The notes under the pieces are model-generated. The model searched no databases. It was not told the origin of the DNA and saw only the letters and a list, made by a program, of their open reading frames with translations. A DNA stretch of 64,000 nucleotides from Pseudomonas sp. Q2-TVG4-2. GTDB taxonomy: Bacteria > Pseudomonadota > Gammaproteobacteria > Pseudomonadales > Pseudomonadaceae. The stretch spans positions 1-64,000 of the forward strand of contig NZ_LGLW01000009.1 of NCBI RefSeq assembly GCF_013620795.1, in the 5' to 3' direction. Positions 1 to 9,114 of the stretch are shown in pieces. The first letter of the stretch is position 1, and each line of letters begins with the position of its first letter. The position numbers and the translations under genes are program-made.

Positions 1-30
1 AGGGGGAGCAGATTTCGGTCTGCTCCCCCT
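1..30 (+). terminator. Rho-independent terminator at window edge
   Basis: Perfect 12-bp inverted repeat (1-12 with 19-30, loop TTTCGG) followed on the plus strand by a T-rich tract. It would end a plus-strand gene lying just left of the window (gyrB in the Pseudomonas gene order; inference). It could also stop the minus-strand plsC-gmhB-glyS-glyQ transcript, but the tail needed for that lies outside the window. Confidence 0.8.
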
Positions 31-62
31 TCTTCGTTTTCGCCTACCTGTGTTTTCTTCGG

Positions 63-800
63 TCAGGCCTTGGCCTCGAGCTGGCTGACCTGCAGGTTGA
101 CCCAGTCTTCGGCGCGCTGATTGAGCTCGGCGACCGCCCGCGGTCCTTCGCTTGCGGCGCGCATGGCCGGCCCGATAACCACCCGAATGGTTCCGGGCCG
201 CTTGCCCCAGCCCGACTTCGGCCAGAACATTCCAGCATTGTGCGCAATCGGCAGAACGGGAAGATTGGCATTCACCGCCAACGCCGCGCCGCTGCGGGAA
301 AATTTACCGGTCTGCCCGACCGGTACGCGTGTACCCTCGGGAAAGATCAACACCCAGGCACCCTGTTCCAGCCGCTCTTGGCCCTGCTTGGCGACCTGAC
401 GTAATGCCGCCTTGGGGTTGTTGCGATCGATGGCAATCGGCTTGAGCAGCATGATTGCCCAGCCGAAGAACGGCACATGGAGCAGTTCGCGCTTGAGTAC
501 CTGGCTCAGCGGTTCGAAGTACGCCGAGAGAAAGAAGGTCTCCCAGGTGCTCTGATGCTTGGACAGAATGACGCAGGGCTTTTCCGGAATGTTCTCCTGA
601 CCACTGATCTCATAGCGAAGGCCGACAATGGTTTTCGCCAGCCACACCGCACTGCGACACCAGGTCTGGACCACGAACCGATAACGTTTGCGAAACGACA
701 TGAAGGGTGCAAAGACCAAGCTGACCAGGCACCAAGCAAATGCGGTGAACGCCAGAAGCAGGTAGAACAATGCGATGCGTACCGGCAGCAATACGTTCAT
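63..800 (-). CDS. plsC: 1-acyl-sn-glycerol-3-phosphate acyltransferase family protein
   Basis: A 245-residue membrane acyltransferase of the PlsC/LPLAT family, which transfers an acyl chain to lysophosphatidic acid in phospholipid synthesis at the inner membrane. A hydrophobic N-terminal segment (about residues 8-33) is followed by the catalytic HX4-acid motif, here HQSTWE (82-87), so the usual aspartate is glutamate. FPEGTR (153-158) is the second signature motif. It is the last gene of a minus-strand run glyQ-glyS-gmhB-plsC, and its ATG overlaps the gmhB stop (ATGA). In P. aeruginosa the gene at this locus has been called lptA. Family is certain; the exact acyl acceptor is not. Confidence 0.9.
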   Translation of the reverse strand: MNVLLPVRIALFYLLLAFTAFAWCLVSLVFAPFMSFRKRYRFVVQTWCRSAVWLAKTIVGLRYEISGQENIPEKPCVILSKHQSTWETFFLSAYFEPLSQVLKRELLHVPFFGWAIMLLKPIAIDRNNPKAALRQVAKQGQERLEQGAWVLIFPEGTRVPVGQTGKFSRSGAALAVNANLPVLPIAHNAGMFWPKSGWGKRPGTIRVVIGPAMRAASEGPRAVAELNQRAEDWVNLQVSQLEAKA

Positions 801-1339
801 CCTTTGGCCCCCAGCAGCTGATCGACCACTGTCGCCAGATTATCGAAGACCTGCGTTCCCGGGGGCAGCGTCCCTTCCAGGGTTTTCATGCCTTTCCCTG
901 TACGAACCAGATAAGGCAAACCCCCAAGCCGCATCCCGGCATGCAGATCACGATGGCTATCGCCGACTACCGGCACACCCTTGAGATCTTCCAGATGGAA
1001 GTGCTCGGCGATTTTCTGAAACAGCCCGGGCAGCGGCTTGCGGCAGTCGCAGCCATCTTCGGGGCCGTGAGGGCAATGCACGATCAGATCGATGCGGCCA
1101 CCCTGTTCCATCACCAGCTGCTGCATCTTGAAATGCATGTTGCTGAGGGTGGTCGCGTCGAACATGCCGCGCGCCAGTCCGGACTGGTTGGTGGCGACCG
1201 CCACCGTCCAGCCCGCCTTGCTTAGCCGTGCGATGGCCTGTATCGAGCCCGGAATAGGAATCCATTCATCCAGGGTCTTCACATAGGCGTCGGAGTCTTC
1301 GTTGATGACGCCGTCGCGGTCGAGCACTATCAGTTTCAC
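797..1339 (-). CDS. gmhB: D-glycero-beta-D-manno-heptose-1,7-bisphosphate 7-phosphatase
   Basis: HAD-family phosphatase that removes the 7-phosphate during ADP-heptose synthesis for the lipopolysaccharide inner core (cytoplasmic). The DRDGVIN motif near the N-terminus carries the nucleophilic aspartate; a Cys/His cluster (CPHGPEDGCDCRKP) matches the zinc site of GmhB. I chose the GTG at 1339, 4 bp after the glyS stop, because it gives a start of MKLIVLDRDG and about 180 residues, as in the family. A longer version from a TTG at 1375 (192 residues) would overlap glyS by 32 bp and does have a GAGAGGA box, so it cannot be excluded. The stop overlaps the plsC start. Confidence 0.9.
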   Translation of the reverse strand: MKLIVLDRDGVINEDSDAYVKTLDEWIPIPGSIQAIARLSKAGWTVAVATNQSGLARGMFDATTLSNMHFKMQQLVMEQGGRIDLIVHCPHGPEDGCDCRKPLPGLFQKIAEHFHLEDLKGVPVVGDSHRDLHAGMRLGGLPYLVRTGKGMKTLEGTLPPGTQVFDNLATVVDQLLGAKG

Positions 1340-1343
1340 TGGC

Positions 1344-3398
1344 TTAGCCAAGTGCGGAAATATCGGCGACGCCAAGGAACAATCCTCTCAACCGGGCAAG
1401 CAAGGCGTAGCGGTTGGCGCGTACCGAAGCGTCTTCGGCATTCACCAGTACCGCCTCGAAGAAGGCATCCACCGGGCCGCGCAAGTGCGCTAGGCGTGCG
1501 AGCGCCTCACGGTACTGGCGATCCGCAGCCAGCGGCTGCACGGCCTGTTCGGCCTGTTGCAATGCCGAATACAGAGAGAACTCGGTGGCATTATCGAAGT
1601 AACGGGGCTCAACGGTTTCCGGCAGCTTCGCCTCGAACTTGCTCAGCAGATTCGAGACTCGCTTATTAGCCGCCGCCAGGGCCTCAGCTTCAGGCAGATT
1701 GCGGAACGCCTGGACGGCCTGTACGCGCTGGTCGAAATCCAGCGCCGAACCCGGCTGCACGGCACGTACTGACAGGTAGGAGGCAACTTCGACGCCCTCG
1801 TCCTCGTAGCGAGCCCGTAGGCGATCGAAGATGAAATCCAGCACCTGATCAGCCAGCCCTGCCACCTTGACCTGATTGCCGAACTGGCCGACCGAGAAGC
1901 GCACGGCTTCTACCAGATCGAGATCCAGCTGCTTTTCGATGAGGATGCGCAGGATTCCCAGCGCCGCGCGGCGAAGCGCATAGGGGTCCTTGCTGCCAGT
2001 CGGAAGCATGCCGATGCCGAAGATGCCGACCAGGGTGTCCAGCTTGTCGGCCACCGCCAGTACGGCACCGGTGTGGGTGCTGGGCAGCTCGGCGCCCGCG
2101 CCACGCGGCATGTACTGCTCGTTCAGTGCGAGGGCAACGTCGTTGGGCTCGCCATCGTTCAAGGCGTAGTAATAGCCGGCGATGCCTTGCATCTCTGGGA
2201 ACTCGCCGACCATCTCGGTGGCCAGGTCGCACTTGCAGAGTAAACCGGCGCGGGCTGCCCACTGCGGGTTGCCTTCGGTGCGCTCAGCGATAAAGGCTGC
2301 GAGCCTGGAGACCCGCACTGCCTTGTCGTACACAGTTCCCAGTTGCGCCTGGAAGATCACGTTCTTCAGTCGCTCGTTAAAGCTGTCCAGCTTCTGCTTC
2401 TTGTCCTGTTTGAAGAAGAACTCGGCGTCGGTAAGACGCGGGCGCACCACCTTCTCGTTACCCGCAACGATCTGCGCTGGATCCTTGGACTCAATGTTGG
2501 CCACGGTGATGAATCGCGGAAGCAGCGTGCCATTGGCATCCAGCAGGCAGAAGTACTTCTGGTTGTCCTGCATGGTGGTAATCAGCGCTTCCTGCGGCAC
2601 TTCAAGGAAGCGTTCCTCGAAGGAACACACCAGTGGCACCGGCCATTCAACCAGCGCGGTGACTTCGTCGAGCAAAGAAGGCGGCACGATGGCACTGCCA
2701 TTCTGTTCGCCGGCCAGCTGATCGACACGCTTGGCGATCAGCTCACGGCGCTCGGCGAAATCGGCGATCACGCGGGCGCCACGCAGATCTTCCAGATAGC
2801 CCGTCGGCTTGGAAATGCGTACCGGGCCCGGGCTGTGAAAACGATGGCCGCGGGATTCGCGTCCGGCGCGCTGGGTAAGAATGGTGCAGTCGACGACCTG
2901 GTCGCCTAGCAGCATCACGAGCCATTGGGTCGGCCGGACGAACTCTTCCTTGCGCGCCGCCCAGCGCATGCGCTTGGGAATCGGCAATTCATTCAGGGAG
3001 GTTTCGACGATGCCGGGCAACAATTCGGCGGTCGGCTGGCCGGGGATCGAACGGCTGTACCGGAGTTTCGGGCCGCTACGGTCGATCTCGGCGAGGTCCA
3101 CACCACACTTGCGGGCAAAGCCCAGCGCGGCTTGGGTCGGTTCGCCTTCGGCATCGAAGGCGGCCTGCAGCGGCGGCCCGTCGAGGTTGATGCTGCGATC
3201 GGGCTGCTCGCTGTCGAGCTGCTCGATTAGCACCGCGAGACGCCGCGGTGCGGCAAATGCCTGCACCCGTCCGTGGCTAAGGCCCGCTTCTTTCAAACCT
3301 TTTTCGATACCCGAACGGAATGCGTCGGACAGCTTGCCCAGGGCCTTGGGCGGCAGCTCTTCGGTGCCGAGCTCGACCAGGAAATCCAGTGCACTCAT
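1344..3398 (-). CDS. glyS: Glycyl-tRNA synthetase beta subunit
   Basis: A 684-residue beta chain of the bacterial alpha2beta2 glycyl-tRNA synthetase, which charges tRNA-Gly in the cytoplasm. The N-terminal [15 protein letters not shown] signature and the overall length fit the family (about 690). The beta chain binds tRNA through its C-terminal domains. Its ATG overlaps the glyQ stop codon (ATGA at 3395-3398), so the two subunits are translationally coupled, which suits a fixed stoichiometry. The downstream gmhB follows almost without a gap. Confidence 0.98.
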   Translation of the reverse strand: MSALDFLVELGTEELPPKALGKLSDAFRSGIEKGLKEAGLSHGRVQAFAAPRRLAVLIEQLDSEQPDRSINLDGPPLQAAFDAEGEPTQAALGFARKCGVDLAEIDRSGPKLRYSRSIPGQPTAELLPGIVETSLNELPIPKRMRWAARKEEFVRPTQWLVMLLGDQVVDCTILTQRAGRESRGHRFHSPGPVRISKPTGYLEDLRGARVIADFAERRELIAKRVDQLAGEQNGSAIVPPSLLDEVTALVEWPVPLVCSFEERFLEVPQEALITTMQDNQKYFCLLDANGTLLPRFITVANIESKDPAQIVAGNEKVVRPRLTDAEFFFKQDKKQKLDSFNERLKNVIFQAQLGTVYDKAVRVSRLAAFIAERTEGNPQWAARAGLLCKCDLATEMVGEFPEMQGIAGYYYALNDGEPNDVALALNEQYMPRGAGAELPSTHTGAVLAVADKLDTLVGIFGIGMLPTGSKDPYALRRAALGILRILIEKQLDLDLVEAVRFSVGQFGNQVKVAGLADQVLDFIFDRLRARYEDEGVEVASYLSVRAVQPGSALDFDQRVQAVQAFRNLPEAEALAAANKRVSNLLSKFEAKLPETVEPRYFDNATEFSLYSALQQAEQAVQPLAADRQYREALARLAHLRGPVDAFFEAVLVNAEDASVRANRYALLARLRGLFLGVADISALG

Positions 3399-4342
3399 TC
3401 TGCAGCCTCCAGCTTGGCCAGTACTTCGTCACGCAGGTCAGGGGTTGCCATGGGGAAGCCGAGCTTGGCACGTGCCTGCAGGTAGCTCTGCGCCACCGCA
3501 CGAGCCAGCGCCCGCACGCGCAGGATGTACTGCTGACGCGCCGTTACCGAGATGGCCCGGCGGGCATCCAGCAGGTTGAAGGTATGCGATGCCTTTAGCA
3601 CCATTTCATAGGTGGGCAATGGCAGCTCCAGCTCGATTAGCCGGTTGGCTTCGGATTCGTAGAAATCGAAGAGTTCGAACAGCTTGTCGACGTTGGCGTG
3701 TTCGAAGTTGTAGGTGGACTGCTCCACCTCGTTCTGATGGAACACGTCGCCATAGGTAACGGTGCCGAACGGGCCATCCGTCCAGATCAAGTCGTAGACC
3801 GAGTCGACGCCCTGCAAGTACATCGCCAGACGTTCCAGGCCATAGGTGATCTCGCCGGTGACCGGATAACACTCGATGCCACCGACCTGCTGGAAGTAGG
3901 TGAACTGCGTGACTTCCATGCCGTTCAACCACACTTCCCAGCCGAGCCCCCAGGCGCCCAGCGTCGGCGACTCCCAGTTGTCTTCGACGAAACGGACGTC
4001 ATGGACTGAGGTATCCACGCCGATACGGCGCAGCGACTCGAGGTAAAGGTCTTGGAAGTTGTCCGGGTTGGGTTTGAGTACAACCTGGAACTGGTAATAG
4101 TGCTGCAGGCGGTTGGGGTTCTCGCCATAACGGCCATCGGCCGGACGACGCGAGGGCTGCACGTAGGCGGCGTTCCACGTTTCCGGACCGATGGATCGCA
4201 GAAACGTGGCAGTGTGGAATGTACCGGCGCCCACTTCCATGTCATAGGGTTGCAGAACGACACAACCCTGCTCCGCCCAATAGCTTTGCAGGGCGAGGAT
4301 CAGGTCTTGGAAGGTGCGCACGGTAGGCGTAGGCTGGGTCAA
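3395..4342 (-). CDS. glyQ: Glycyl-tRNA synthetase alpha subunit
   Basis: A 315-residue alpha subunit carrying the class II catalytic core that forms glycyl-adenylate. The N-terminal half contains the very conserved [15 protein letters not shown] and [18 protein letters not shown] stretches typical of GlyQ. The start is a TTG at 4342, preceded by AGGTG about 7 nt upstream; no in-frame ATG fits the family N-terminus better. It is the first gene of the minus-strand operon glyQ-glyS-gmhB-plsC and is divergent from tag, so a promoter should lie in 4343-4479. Confidence 0.97.
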   Translation of the reverse strand: MTQPTPTVRTFQDLILALQSYWAEQGCVVLQPYDMEVGAGTFHTATFLRSIGPETWNAAYVQPSRRPADGRYGENPNRLQHYYQFQVVLKPNPDNFQDLYLESLRRIGVDTSVHDVRFVEDNWESPTLGAWGLGWEVWLNGMEVTQFTYFQQVGGIECYPVTGEITYGLERLAMYLQGVDSVYDLIWTDGPFGTVTYGDVFHQNEVEQSTYNFEHANVDKLFELFDFYESEANRLIELELPLPTYEMVLKASHTFNLLDARRAISVTARQQYILRVRALARAVAQSYLQARAKLGFPMATPDLRDEVLAKLEAAE

Positions 4343-4479
4343 AATTTCACCTGTGCTGGCTTCGACAGAAAGCCTCGGAGTATACCCGATAAAGGCCGCA
4401 ACCCGTGGTGGTGCGTGGCTTCGGGTAAGGCGCCGCGGTCACCACGATCTGGCTCGTCGCCTCCATTAAGGACTGGGAA

Positions 4480-5091
4480 ATGCCGCGTTGTGCCTGGTGC
4501 AGTAATGATCCGCTGTACATCGAGTACCACGACAGCGAATGGGGCGTACCTACTCGCGATCCGCAGGTCCTCTTCGAATTCCTGATTCTCGAGGCTTTTC
4601 AGGCCGGGCTGTCGTGGATCACTGTGCTGCGCAAGCGAGAGCGTTATCGGCAGGTCCTGTTCGGTTTCGACCCAACGCGTCTGGCGCAAATGAGCGACGC
4701 CGAAATCGATGAGCGCATGCTTGATGCGGGCATCATCCGCAACCGGCGAAAACTCGAAGCGGCGCGGCGCAACGCCCAGCTGTGGCTCGAGCTGGAAGAC
4801 CCGGTTGGCTGGCTGTGGTCATTCGTCGATGGCCAGCCGAAAGTCAACCATTTCGAATCGAGCAGAGAAGTACCTGCGGTGACCCCCGAAGCCGAGGCCA
4901 TGAGCCGCGCATTGAAGAAAGCCGGCTTCAGCTTTGTCGGCCCGACCATCTGCTACGCCTATATGCAGGCCTGCGGAATGGTGATGGACCACACCATCGA
5001 TTGCGATCGCTACGCATCGCTCGCCGTCGCAGCATCGCCTAGCGCCGAGAACGCTTCACAAGTAGCCGAGCGCACGAAGCAGTTACACTAG
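4480..5091 (+). CDS. tag: DNA-3-methyladenine glycosylase I
   Basis: A 203-residue base-excision repair enzyme that removes 3-methyladenine from alkylated DNA. E38 in the ILEAFQAGLSW motif matches the active-site glutamate of E. coli Tag. Zinc ligands are visible as C4, H17, H171 and C175. An AAGGA box about 9 nt upstream supports the ATG at 4480. It is divergent from glyQ and followed by the acyltransferase gene with a 27-bp gap, the same order as in Pseudomonas near the origin. Confidence 0.97.
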   Translation: MPRCAWCSNDPLYIEYHDSEWGVPTRDPQVLFEFLILEAFQAGLSWITVLRKRERYRQVLFGFDPTRLAQMSDAEIDERMLDAGIIRNRRKLEAARRNAQLWLELEDPVGWLWSFVDGQPKVNHFESSREVPAVTPEAEAMSRALKKAGFSFVGPTICYAYMQACGMVMDHTIDCDRYASLAVAASPSAENASQVAERTKQLH

Positions 5092-5118
5092 CGCCTTTGA
5101 TTTTTTCGGGAGAGATCC

Positions 5119-6006
5119 TTGGACAAGTTCAAAGGTGCGCTGGTGGTTGGCTTCTTGCGCCTGTTCGCTCTGTTGCCCTGGCGCGCGGTGCAGGGAATGG
5201 GCAGCTTCATTGGCTGGTTGATGTGGAAAATGCCCAACCGTTCGCGCGAGGTCGCCCGGACCAATCTGGCCAAGTGCTTTCCCGCGCTTGACGATGCCGA
5301 GCGGGAACAGCTTCTGAGGCAAAGCCTGCAACAGATCGGTAAGACCTTCACCGAGAGCGCCTGCGCCTGGATCTGGCCCGCAGATAAGACCTTGCGTTTG
5401 GTTAAGCAGATCGAAGGGCTTGATGTGCTGGAACAGGCTTTGGCCTCCGGCAAGGGGGTCGTCGGCATCACCAGTCATCTCGGTAACTGGGAAGTGCTCA
5501 ATCATTTTTATTGCGCACAGTGCAAGCCGATCATTTTCTATCGCCCGCCGAAGCTCAAGGCCGTGGATGATCTGCTGCAGCGCCAGCGTGTACAGCTGGG
5601 CAACAAGGTTGCGCCATCAACCCGCGAAGGCATCATCAGCGTCATCAAAGAAGTCCGTAAAGGCGGCGCCGTGGGGATACCGGCGGACCCCGAGCCCAGT
5701 GAAGGCGCCGGCGTGTTCGTGCCTTTTCTCGGTACCCAGGCACTGACCAGCAAGTTCGTACCCGGCATGCTCACCGGCGGCAAGGCGGTCGGGGTATTCC
5801 TCCACGCGTTGCGTCTGGAGGACGGGTCAGGCTACAAGGTGATCCTTGAAGCGGCACCGCCGGCGATGTACGACGAGGACGTCGAGGTCGCGGTCGCGGC
5901 CATGAGCGGTGTCATCGAGCGTTACGTGCGCACCTGGCCGAGCCAGTACATGTGGACCATGAAACGTTTCAAGAAGCGCCCGGCCGACGAAGACCGCTGG
6001 TACTGA
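5119..6006 (+). CDS. Lysophospholipid/lipid A late acyltransferase (LpxL/HtrB family)
   Basis: A 295-residue inner-membrane acyltransferase of the LpxL/LpxM/HtrB family, which adds secondary acyl chains to lipid A using acyl-ACP. The catalytic HX4E motif is H120-LGNW-E125, preceded by a hydrophobic N-terminal anchor (about residues 6-35). The start is a TTG at 5119 with a GGGAGAG box just upstream; no alternative ATG fits. At this locus P. aeruginosa has a lipid A lauroyltransferase (htrB1 type), so that role is likely, but the chain length and position of transfer cannot be read from the sequence. Confidence 0.9.
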   Translation: MDKFKGALVVGFLRLFALLPWRAVQGMGSFIGWLMWKMPNRSREVARTNLAKCFPALDDAEREQLLRQSLQQIGKTFTESACAWIWPADKTLRLVKQIEGLDVLEQALASGKGVVGITSHLGNWEVLNHFYCAQCKPIIFYRPPKLKAVDDLLQRQRVQLGNKVAPSTREGIISVIKEVRKGGAVGIPADPEPSEGAGVFVPFLGTQALTSKFVPGMLTGGKAVGVFLHALRLEDGSGYKVILEAAPPAMYDEDVEVAVAAMSGVIERYVRTWPSQYMWTMKRFKKRPADEDRWY

Positions 6007-6035
6007 CAACATTACGAAGACAACAGGAACGTCAG

Positions 6036-6302
6036 ATGGCAAACCAGCGGCAGCACGCGCGTGCACCCATGAAGTGCCGTATACGCATCACCCATGAGTC
6101 ATTTGGCGAAGTGTTCGCTTACACACGCGATCTGTCCGATGGCGGTGTCTACGTCAAGCATCCGCAGCTGGCCGAACTGCAGCTGGGGGCGATTGTTAGT
6201 GGCCAAGTTCAGGATTTGCCGATGCCGGCACCTGTGTTGCAGATGGAAGTGATGCGCGTCGATGCCGAGGGGATCGGCTTGCGCTTCGTTCAGAGCAGCT
6301 AG
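6036..6302 (+). CDS. PilZ domain protein (probable c-di-GMP receptor)
   Basis: An 88-residue single-domain PilZ protein. Both c-di-GMP binding motifs are present: RQHAR (RxxxR, residues 5-9) and DLSDGG (D/NxSxxG, 32-37). PilZ domains bind cyclic di-GMP and alter a partner protein. The ATG at 6036 has an AGGAA box 7-8 nt upstream; a longer frame from 5952 would run inside the acyltransferase gene and is rejected. It lies 29 bp after the acyltransferase and probably shares its transcript. Its target is unknown. Confidence 0.9.
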   Translation: MANQRQHARAPMKCRIRITHESFGEVFAYTRDLSDGGVYVKHPQLAELQLGAIVSGQVQDLPMPAPVLQMEVMRVDAEGIGLRFVQSS

Positions 6303-6331
6303 GCCAGTTCGCTGCGTGACTACAACCGCAG

Positions 6332-6649
6332 CTAGGCGTCGGCCTGTTTGTTCAGCTTGCGCAGAAACACAGTCATTTCCTTCTCCGCCTGCTTGTCGCC
6401 GTGCGCTTGCGCGGCGGCGAGACCCTGCTCCCAGGCTTGGCGCGCTCCTTCGTTGTCGCCGCTGGCCTGCAGTGCCTTGCCGAGCAGCTTCCAGGCTGCG
6501 GAATACTTGGGATCAAGCTCGACGCAGCGCTGCAGGTGGGTGGCAGCCTGAGGTGCGTCGCCCGCATCCAGATAGCCCTTGCCGAGTCCGAAGCGCAGCA
6601 TGGAGTTGTCTATGCCTTTGGCCAGCATGTTTTCCAACGATTGGAGCAT
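6332..6649 (-). CDS. Small tetratricopeptide-repeat protein
   Basis: A 105-residue, probably cytoplasmic helical protein with two TPR-like units (about residues 16-49 and 50-83; the LDPKYSAAWKLLGKAL stretch is typical). TPRs mediate protein contacts; no enzymatic motif is visible. The ATG at 6649 follows a good AGGGGAAG box, so the longer frame starting at 6691 is rejected. It is convergent with the PilZ gene; the short gap holds a small hairpin (GCTGCG/CGCAGC) without a T-tract. A small TPR gene sits at the same place in other pseudomonads. Function unknown. Confidence 0.8.
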   Translation of the reverse strand: MLQSLENMLAKGIDNSMLRFGLGKGYLDAGDAPQAATHLQRCVELDPKYSAAWKLLGKALQASGDNEGARQAWEQGLAAAQAHGDKQAEKEMTVFLRKLNKQADA

Positions 6650-6726
6650 TGCTCTTCCCCTTCGACGGCGAGTTCGCCAGGGCCGGTGCAAACCATAGCT
6701 AGGCCGGCCGTGGTGCAGCGAGGCGT

Positions 6727-7560
6727 CTAGCTTGCCTGAGTTACCGCACTGAGAAATTCCTGTGTGCGCGTTTCCTGAGGATTGCCGAACAGTTCGTCCG
6801 GCGTACCCATTTCATGGATACGGCCCTCGTTGAAGAAGCATACGCGGTCGGCGAACTCACGGGCGAACCCCATCTGGTGCGTGACCATCAGCATGGTCAG
6901 GCTGTGCTCCTCGCCCAGCCGACGAATGACGTTGAGCACTTCACCACAGAGTTCCGGGTCGAGCGCCGAGGTTACCTCGTCGAACAGCATCACCTTGGGT
7001 CGCATGGCCATGGCACGGGCAATGGCGACCCGTTGCTGTTGGCCGCCGGAGAGCTGCGATGGGTAATGGTCGAGCTTGTCTTCCAATCCCACCATCGCCA
7101 ACAGCTCCTCGGCGCGTTCGCGCGCGTCCCTCTTCGGCATCCCCAGCACCTGCATAGGCGCTTCCATCACATTTTGCCGGGTGCTCATGTGCGGGAACAG
7201 GTTGAAGCTCTGAAACACCATGCCGACCTTTCCACGAACCCGGCGCAAATGCCGTGAATTGGCCCGGACCAGCTTGCCGTTGGCATCGGGCATATGGGTC
7301 AGCGGTTCGTCATCGACCATGATCACGCCTTCGTCGATTTCTTCCAGGGTCATCAGTGCCCGTAGCAGCGTCGATTTACCCGAGCCGCTGGGGCCGATGA
7401 TGGCAACCTTTTCGCCCGCTCGAACGTCGAGGTCGAGATGGTTGAGTACGGTCAGATCACCGTATCGTTTGGTCACGTCGCAAAACCGCACCATGAGCTC
7501 CGGCTCGTTGGCAGTGCTGGTTGCGTTCGGGGTTTCGCCGGCAGGCATCGGTGCGCTCAT
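6727..7560 (-). CDS. ehuA: Ectoine/hydroxyectoine ABC importer, ATP-binding protein
   Basis: A 277-residue ATPase of the polar amino acid importer class that powers uptake through EhuCD. Walker A is GPSGSGKST (56-64), the signature is LSGGQ (170-174), Walker B is VMLFDE (190-195), and the switch His lies in MVTHQM. The ATG at 7560 overlaps the ehuD stop (ATGA). An apparent extension of the frame to 8292 is antisense-frame noise through ehuD. The ectoine assignment rests on context: the matching catabolic genes and the MocR regulator sit directly beyond ehuB. Sequence alone would only say amino-acid-type ABC ATPase. Confidence 0.88.
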   Translation of the reverse strand: MSAPMPAGETPNATSTANEPELMVRFCDVTKRYGDLTVLNHLDLDVRAGEKVAIIGPSGSGKSTLLRALMTLEEIDEGVIMVDDEPLTHMPDANGKLVRANSRHLRRVRGKVGMVFQSFNLFPHMSTRQNVMEAPMQVLGMPKRDARERAEELLAMVGLEDKLDHYPSQLSGGQQQRVAIARAMAMRPKVMLFDEVTSALDPELCGEVLNVIRRLGEEHSLTMLMVTHQMGFAREFADRVCFFNEGRIHEMGTPDELFGNPQETRTQEFLSAVTQAS

Positions 7561-8216
7561 CGGGCTAGCTCCATACGGTTTTCCAGACGGCGCACGAACC
7601 AGGCGAGGCCGAGACTGAGAAGAAGGAAAAAAAGGCCGACCATGGTGATCGGTTCCAGATAGCGGAAGTGCTCCGAGCCGATGTTCTTGGCGCGTTGCAT
7701 GATCTCCACCACGGTAATCGCCGACAGCACCGGCGTGTCCTTGAGCATCGAAATCAGATAATTGCCCAGCGCCGGCAATATCGGTCGCAACGCCTGCGGC
7801 AGGATCACTTTGCGGTAGGCGTTCAGCGGCTTCATGTTCAATGCCGTGACTGCCTCCCACTGCGAGCGAGGCACTGCATCGAGCCCGGCGCGATAGACCT
7901 CCGCGGTATAGCAGGCGTAGTGCAGCGCGATGCCGATGATGCCGGCTTGCAGTGCCGAGAGATTCAAGCCGTAGTTGGGTAGCACGAAGAACAGGAAATA
8001 CACCTGTATCAGCAACGGTGTGCTGCGGATGAATTCGATCAGTCCGGTCATCGGCCACGACAGCCAGCGGAAGCGGCTGCGTCGTCCTACGGCGAGAAAC
8101 AGGCCCAGGACGATGGCGATAGAGAAGCCGGCGATGGTGATACCGATGGTTTTCAGCGAGGCATCGAGCAGTCTGGGCAGTATCTCCCAGGCGAATTGCC
8201 AGTCGAAGAAGTTCAT
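7557..8216 (-). CDS. ehuD: Ectoine/hydroxyectoine ABC importer, permease EhuD
   Basis: A 219-residue inner-membrane permease of the HisM/GlnP type with about five membrane helices. The EAA loop that contacts the ATPase is visible around VPRSQWEAVTALNMKPLNA, followed by VILPQALRPILPALGN. It pairs with EhuC as the two halves of the channel. Start and stop overlap its neighbours by 4 bp on both sides (ehuC upstream, ehuA downstream), indicating translational coupling in one ehuBCDA transcript. Confidence 0.88.
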   Translation of the reverse strand: MNFFDWQFAWEILPRLLDASLKTIGITIAGFSIAIVLGLFLAVGRRSRFRWLSWPMTGLIEFIRSTPLLIQVYFLFFVLPNYGLNLSALQAGIIGIALHYACYTAEVYRAGLDAVPRSQWEAVTALNMKPLNAYRKVILPQALRPILPALGNYLISMLKDTPVLSAITVVEIMQRAKNIGSEHFRYLEPITMVGLFFLLLSLGLAWFVRRLENRMELAR

Positions 8217-8872
8217 GACAGGCCTCCCCGCATACGCCCGCGAGCCAAGCGCCGTTCAAGCGTGCGCATAGAGAAGTTGATGATCTGTGCAAGAACGAAA
8301 TAGATCACCAGCGCAAGGCCAAAGATCTCCAGGGTCATCAGGGTGGCCTGGTCCAGCTGGCGCGCTCGGAAAGCCAGGTCGGACAGCGTGATCAACGAAA
8401 CCAGTGAGGTATTTTTCAGCAGTTCGATCAACAGGTTGGTGCCCGGCGGGATCGCCGCCAGCAGGGCCTGGGGCAAGATGACCCGGCGTAGGCGCTGCCA
8501 GGCGGTCATGTTCAACGCCTGGCACGCCTCGTACTGCCCTTCATGCACCGACCGTATGGCGCCGCGCAGCACCTCGGCACCGTAGGAACCGATATTCAGG
8601 CCCAAGCCGATTACTGCAACGTTGAAGGCGCTCATGGCGATGTTGAACGGCGGCATTGGCAGGACGAAGTAGAGCCAGAACAGCTGTACCAGCAGCGAGC
8701 TGCCACGGAACACCTCGATATAGACAATCGCCAGCCATCGCAACGGCGCAATCGGCGAGAGCCGTCCCAAGGCGCCGATCAGCGCGGCAACGATGGCCAG
8801 CATGGAGCCCCAAAAGGTGATCTGTACGGTCACCCAGGCGCCTTGCAGCAAGAGGGGAAGTAGTTCGTTCAT
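8213..8872 (-). CDS. ehuC: Ectoine/hydroxyectoine ABC importer, permease EhuC
   Basis: A 219-residue permease of the same polar amino acid family as EhuD, with hydrophobic segments near residues 8-35, 50-75, 85-105 and 180-205. The EAA-loop region reads VHEGQYEACQALNMTAWQRL. The ATG at 8872 has a GGAA box upstream; the longer frame to 9016 lacks support. It is separated from ehuB by about 240 bp that contain a strong hairpin (9080-9108), which would let the binding protein be made in excess over the permeases. Confidence 0.87.
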   Translation of the reverse strand: MNELLPLLLQGAWVTVQITFWGSMLAIVAALIGALGRLSPIAPLRWLAIVYIEVFRGSSLLVQLFWLYFVLPMPPFNIAMSAFNVAVIGLGLNIGSYGAEVLRGAIRSVHEGQYEACQALNMTAWQRLRRVILPQALLAAIPPGTNLLIELLKNTSLVSLITLSDLAFRARQLDQATLMTLEIFGLALVIYFVLAQIINFSMRTLERRLARGRMRGGLS

Positions 8873-9079
8873 GGTCGATTTCCGGTTGGCTCCAGGGGGG
8901 CGGAGCTGAGATCGCAGGCCGCCCGGCGCGATTGCCTGCGTGAGGGCTGCGGTCCGGTTGCTGCGGTACCGTCTCGTTTCCGAAGACAGGGTGCAGCCAG
9001 CCGTGGGCCGGCGCATCGCGATGCAGCGATGTGGCCGGGCGGAGGCGGAGGATCTATCGAGAGGTTATTCACTTAGAGC

Positions 9080-9108
9080 CCGGCGCGGCACCAGACTGGC
9101 CGCGCCGG
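9080..9108 (-). terminator. GC-rich hairpin between ehuB and ehuC
   Basis: A perfect 10-bp inverted repeat (9080-9089 with 9099-9108, 9-nt loop) lies just after the ehuB stop codon. It has no clear T-tract, so it is more likely a partial attenuator or an mRNA 3'-end protector for ehuB than a full terminator. Such elements are common after binding-protein genes, whose product is needed in excess. The rest of 8873-9114 shows nothing else I can name. Confidence 0.5.
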
Positions 9109-9114
9109 TTCCAT

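Noticed and set aside
82-87. Residue numbers of the PlsC HX4E box used as nucleotide positions
   Set aside because: One findings entry with these coordinates is an empty placeholder of interest 0; the motif lies near nucleotides 540-557 and is reported there.
7561-8292. Apparent 244-residue N-terminal extension of EhuA, which would be a fusion
   Set aside because: It runs through ehuD in another frame; the ATG at 7560 overlaps the ehuD stop in the usual operon manner and begins the conserved ATPase.
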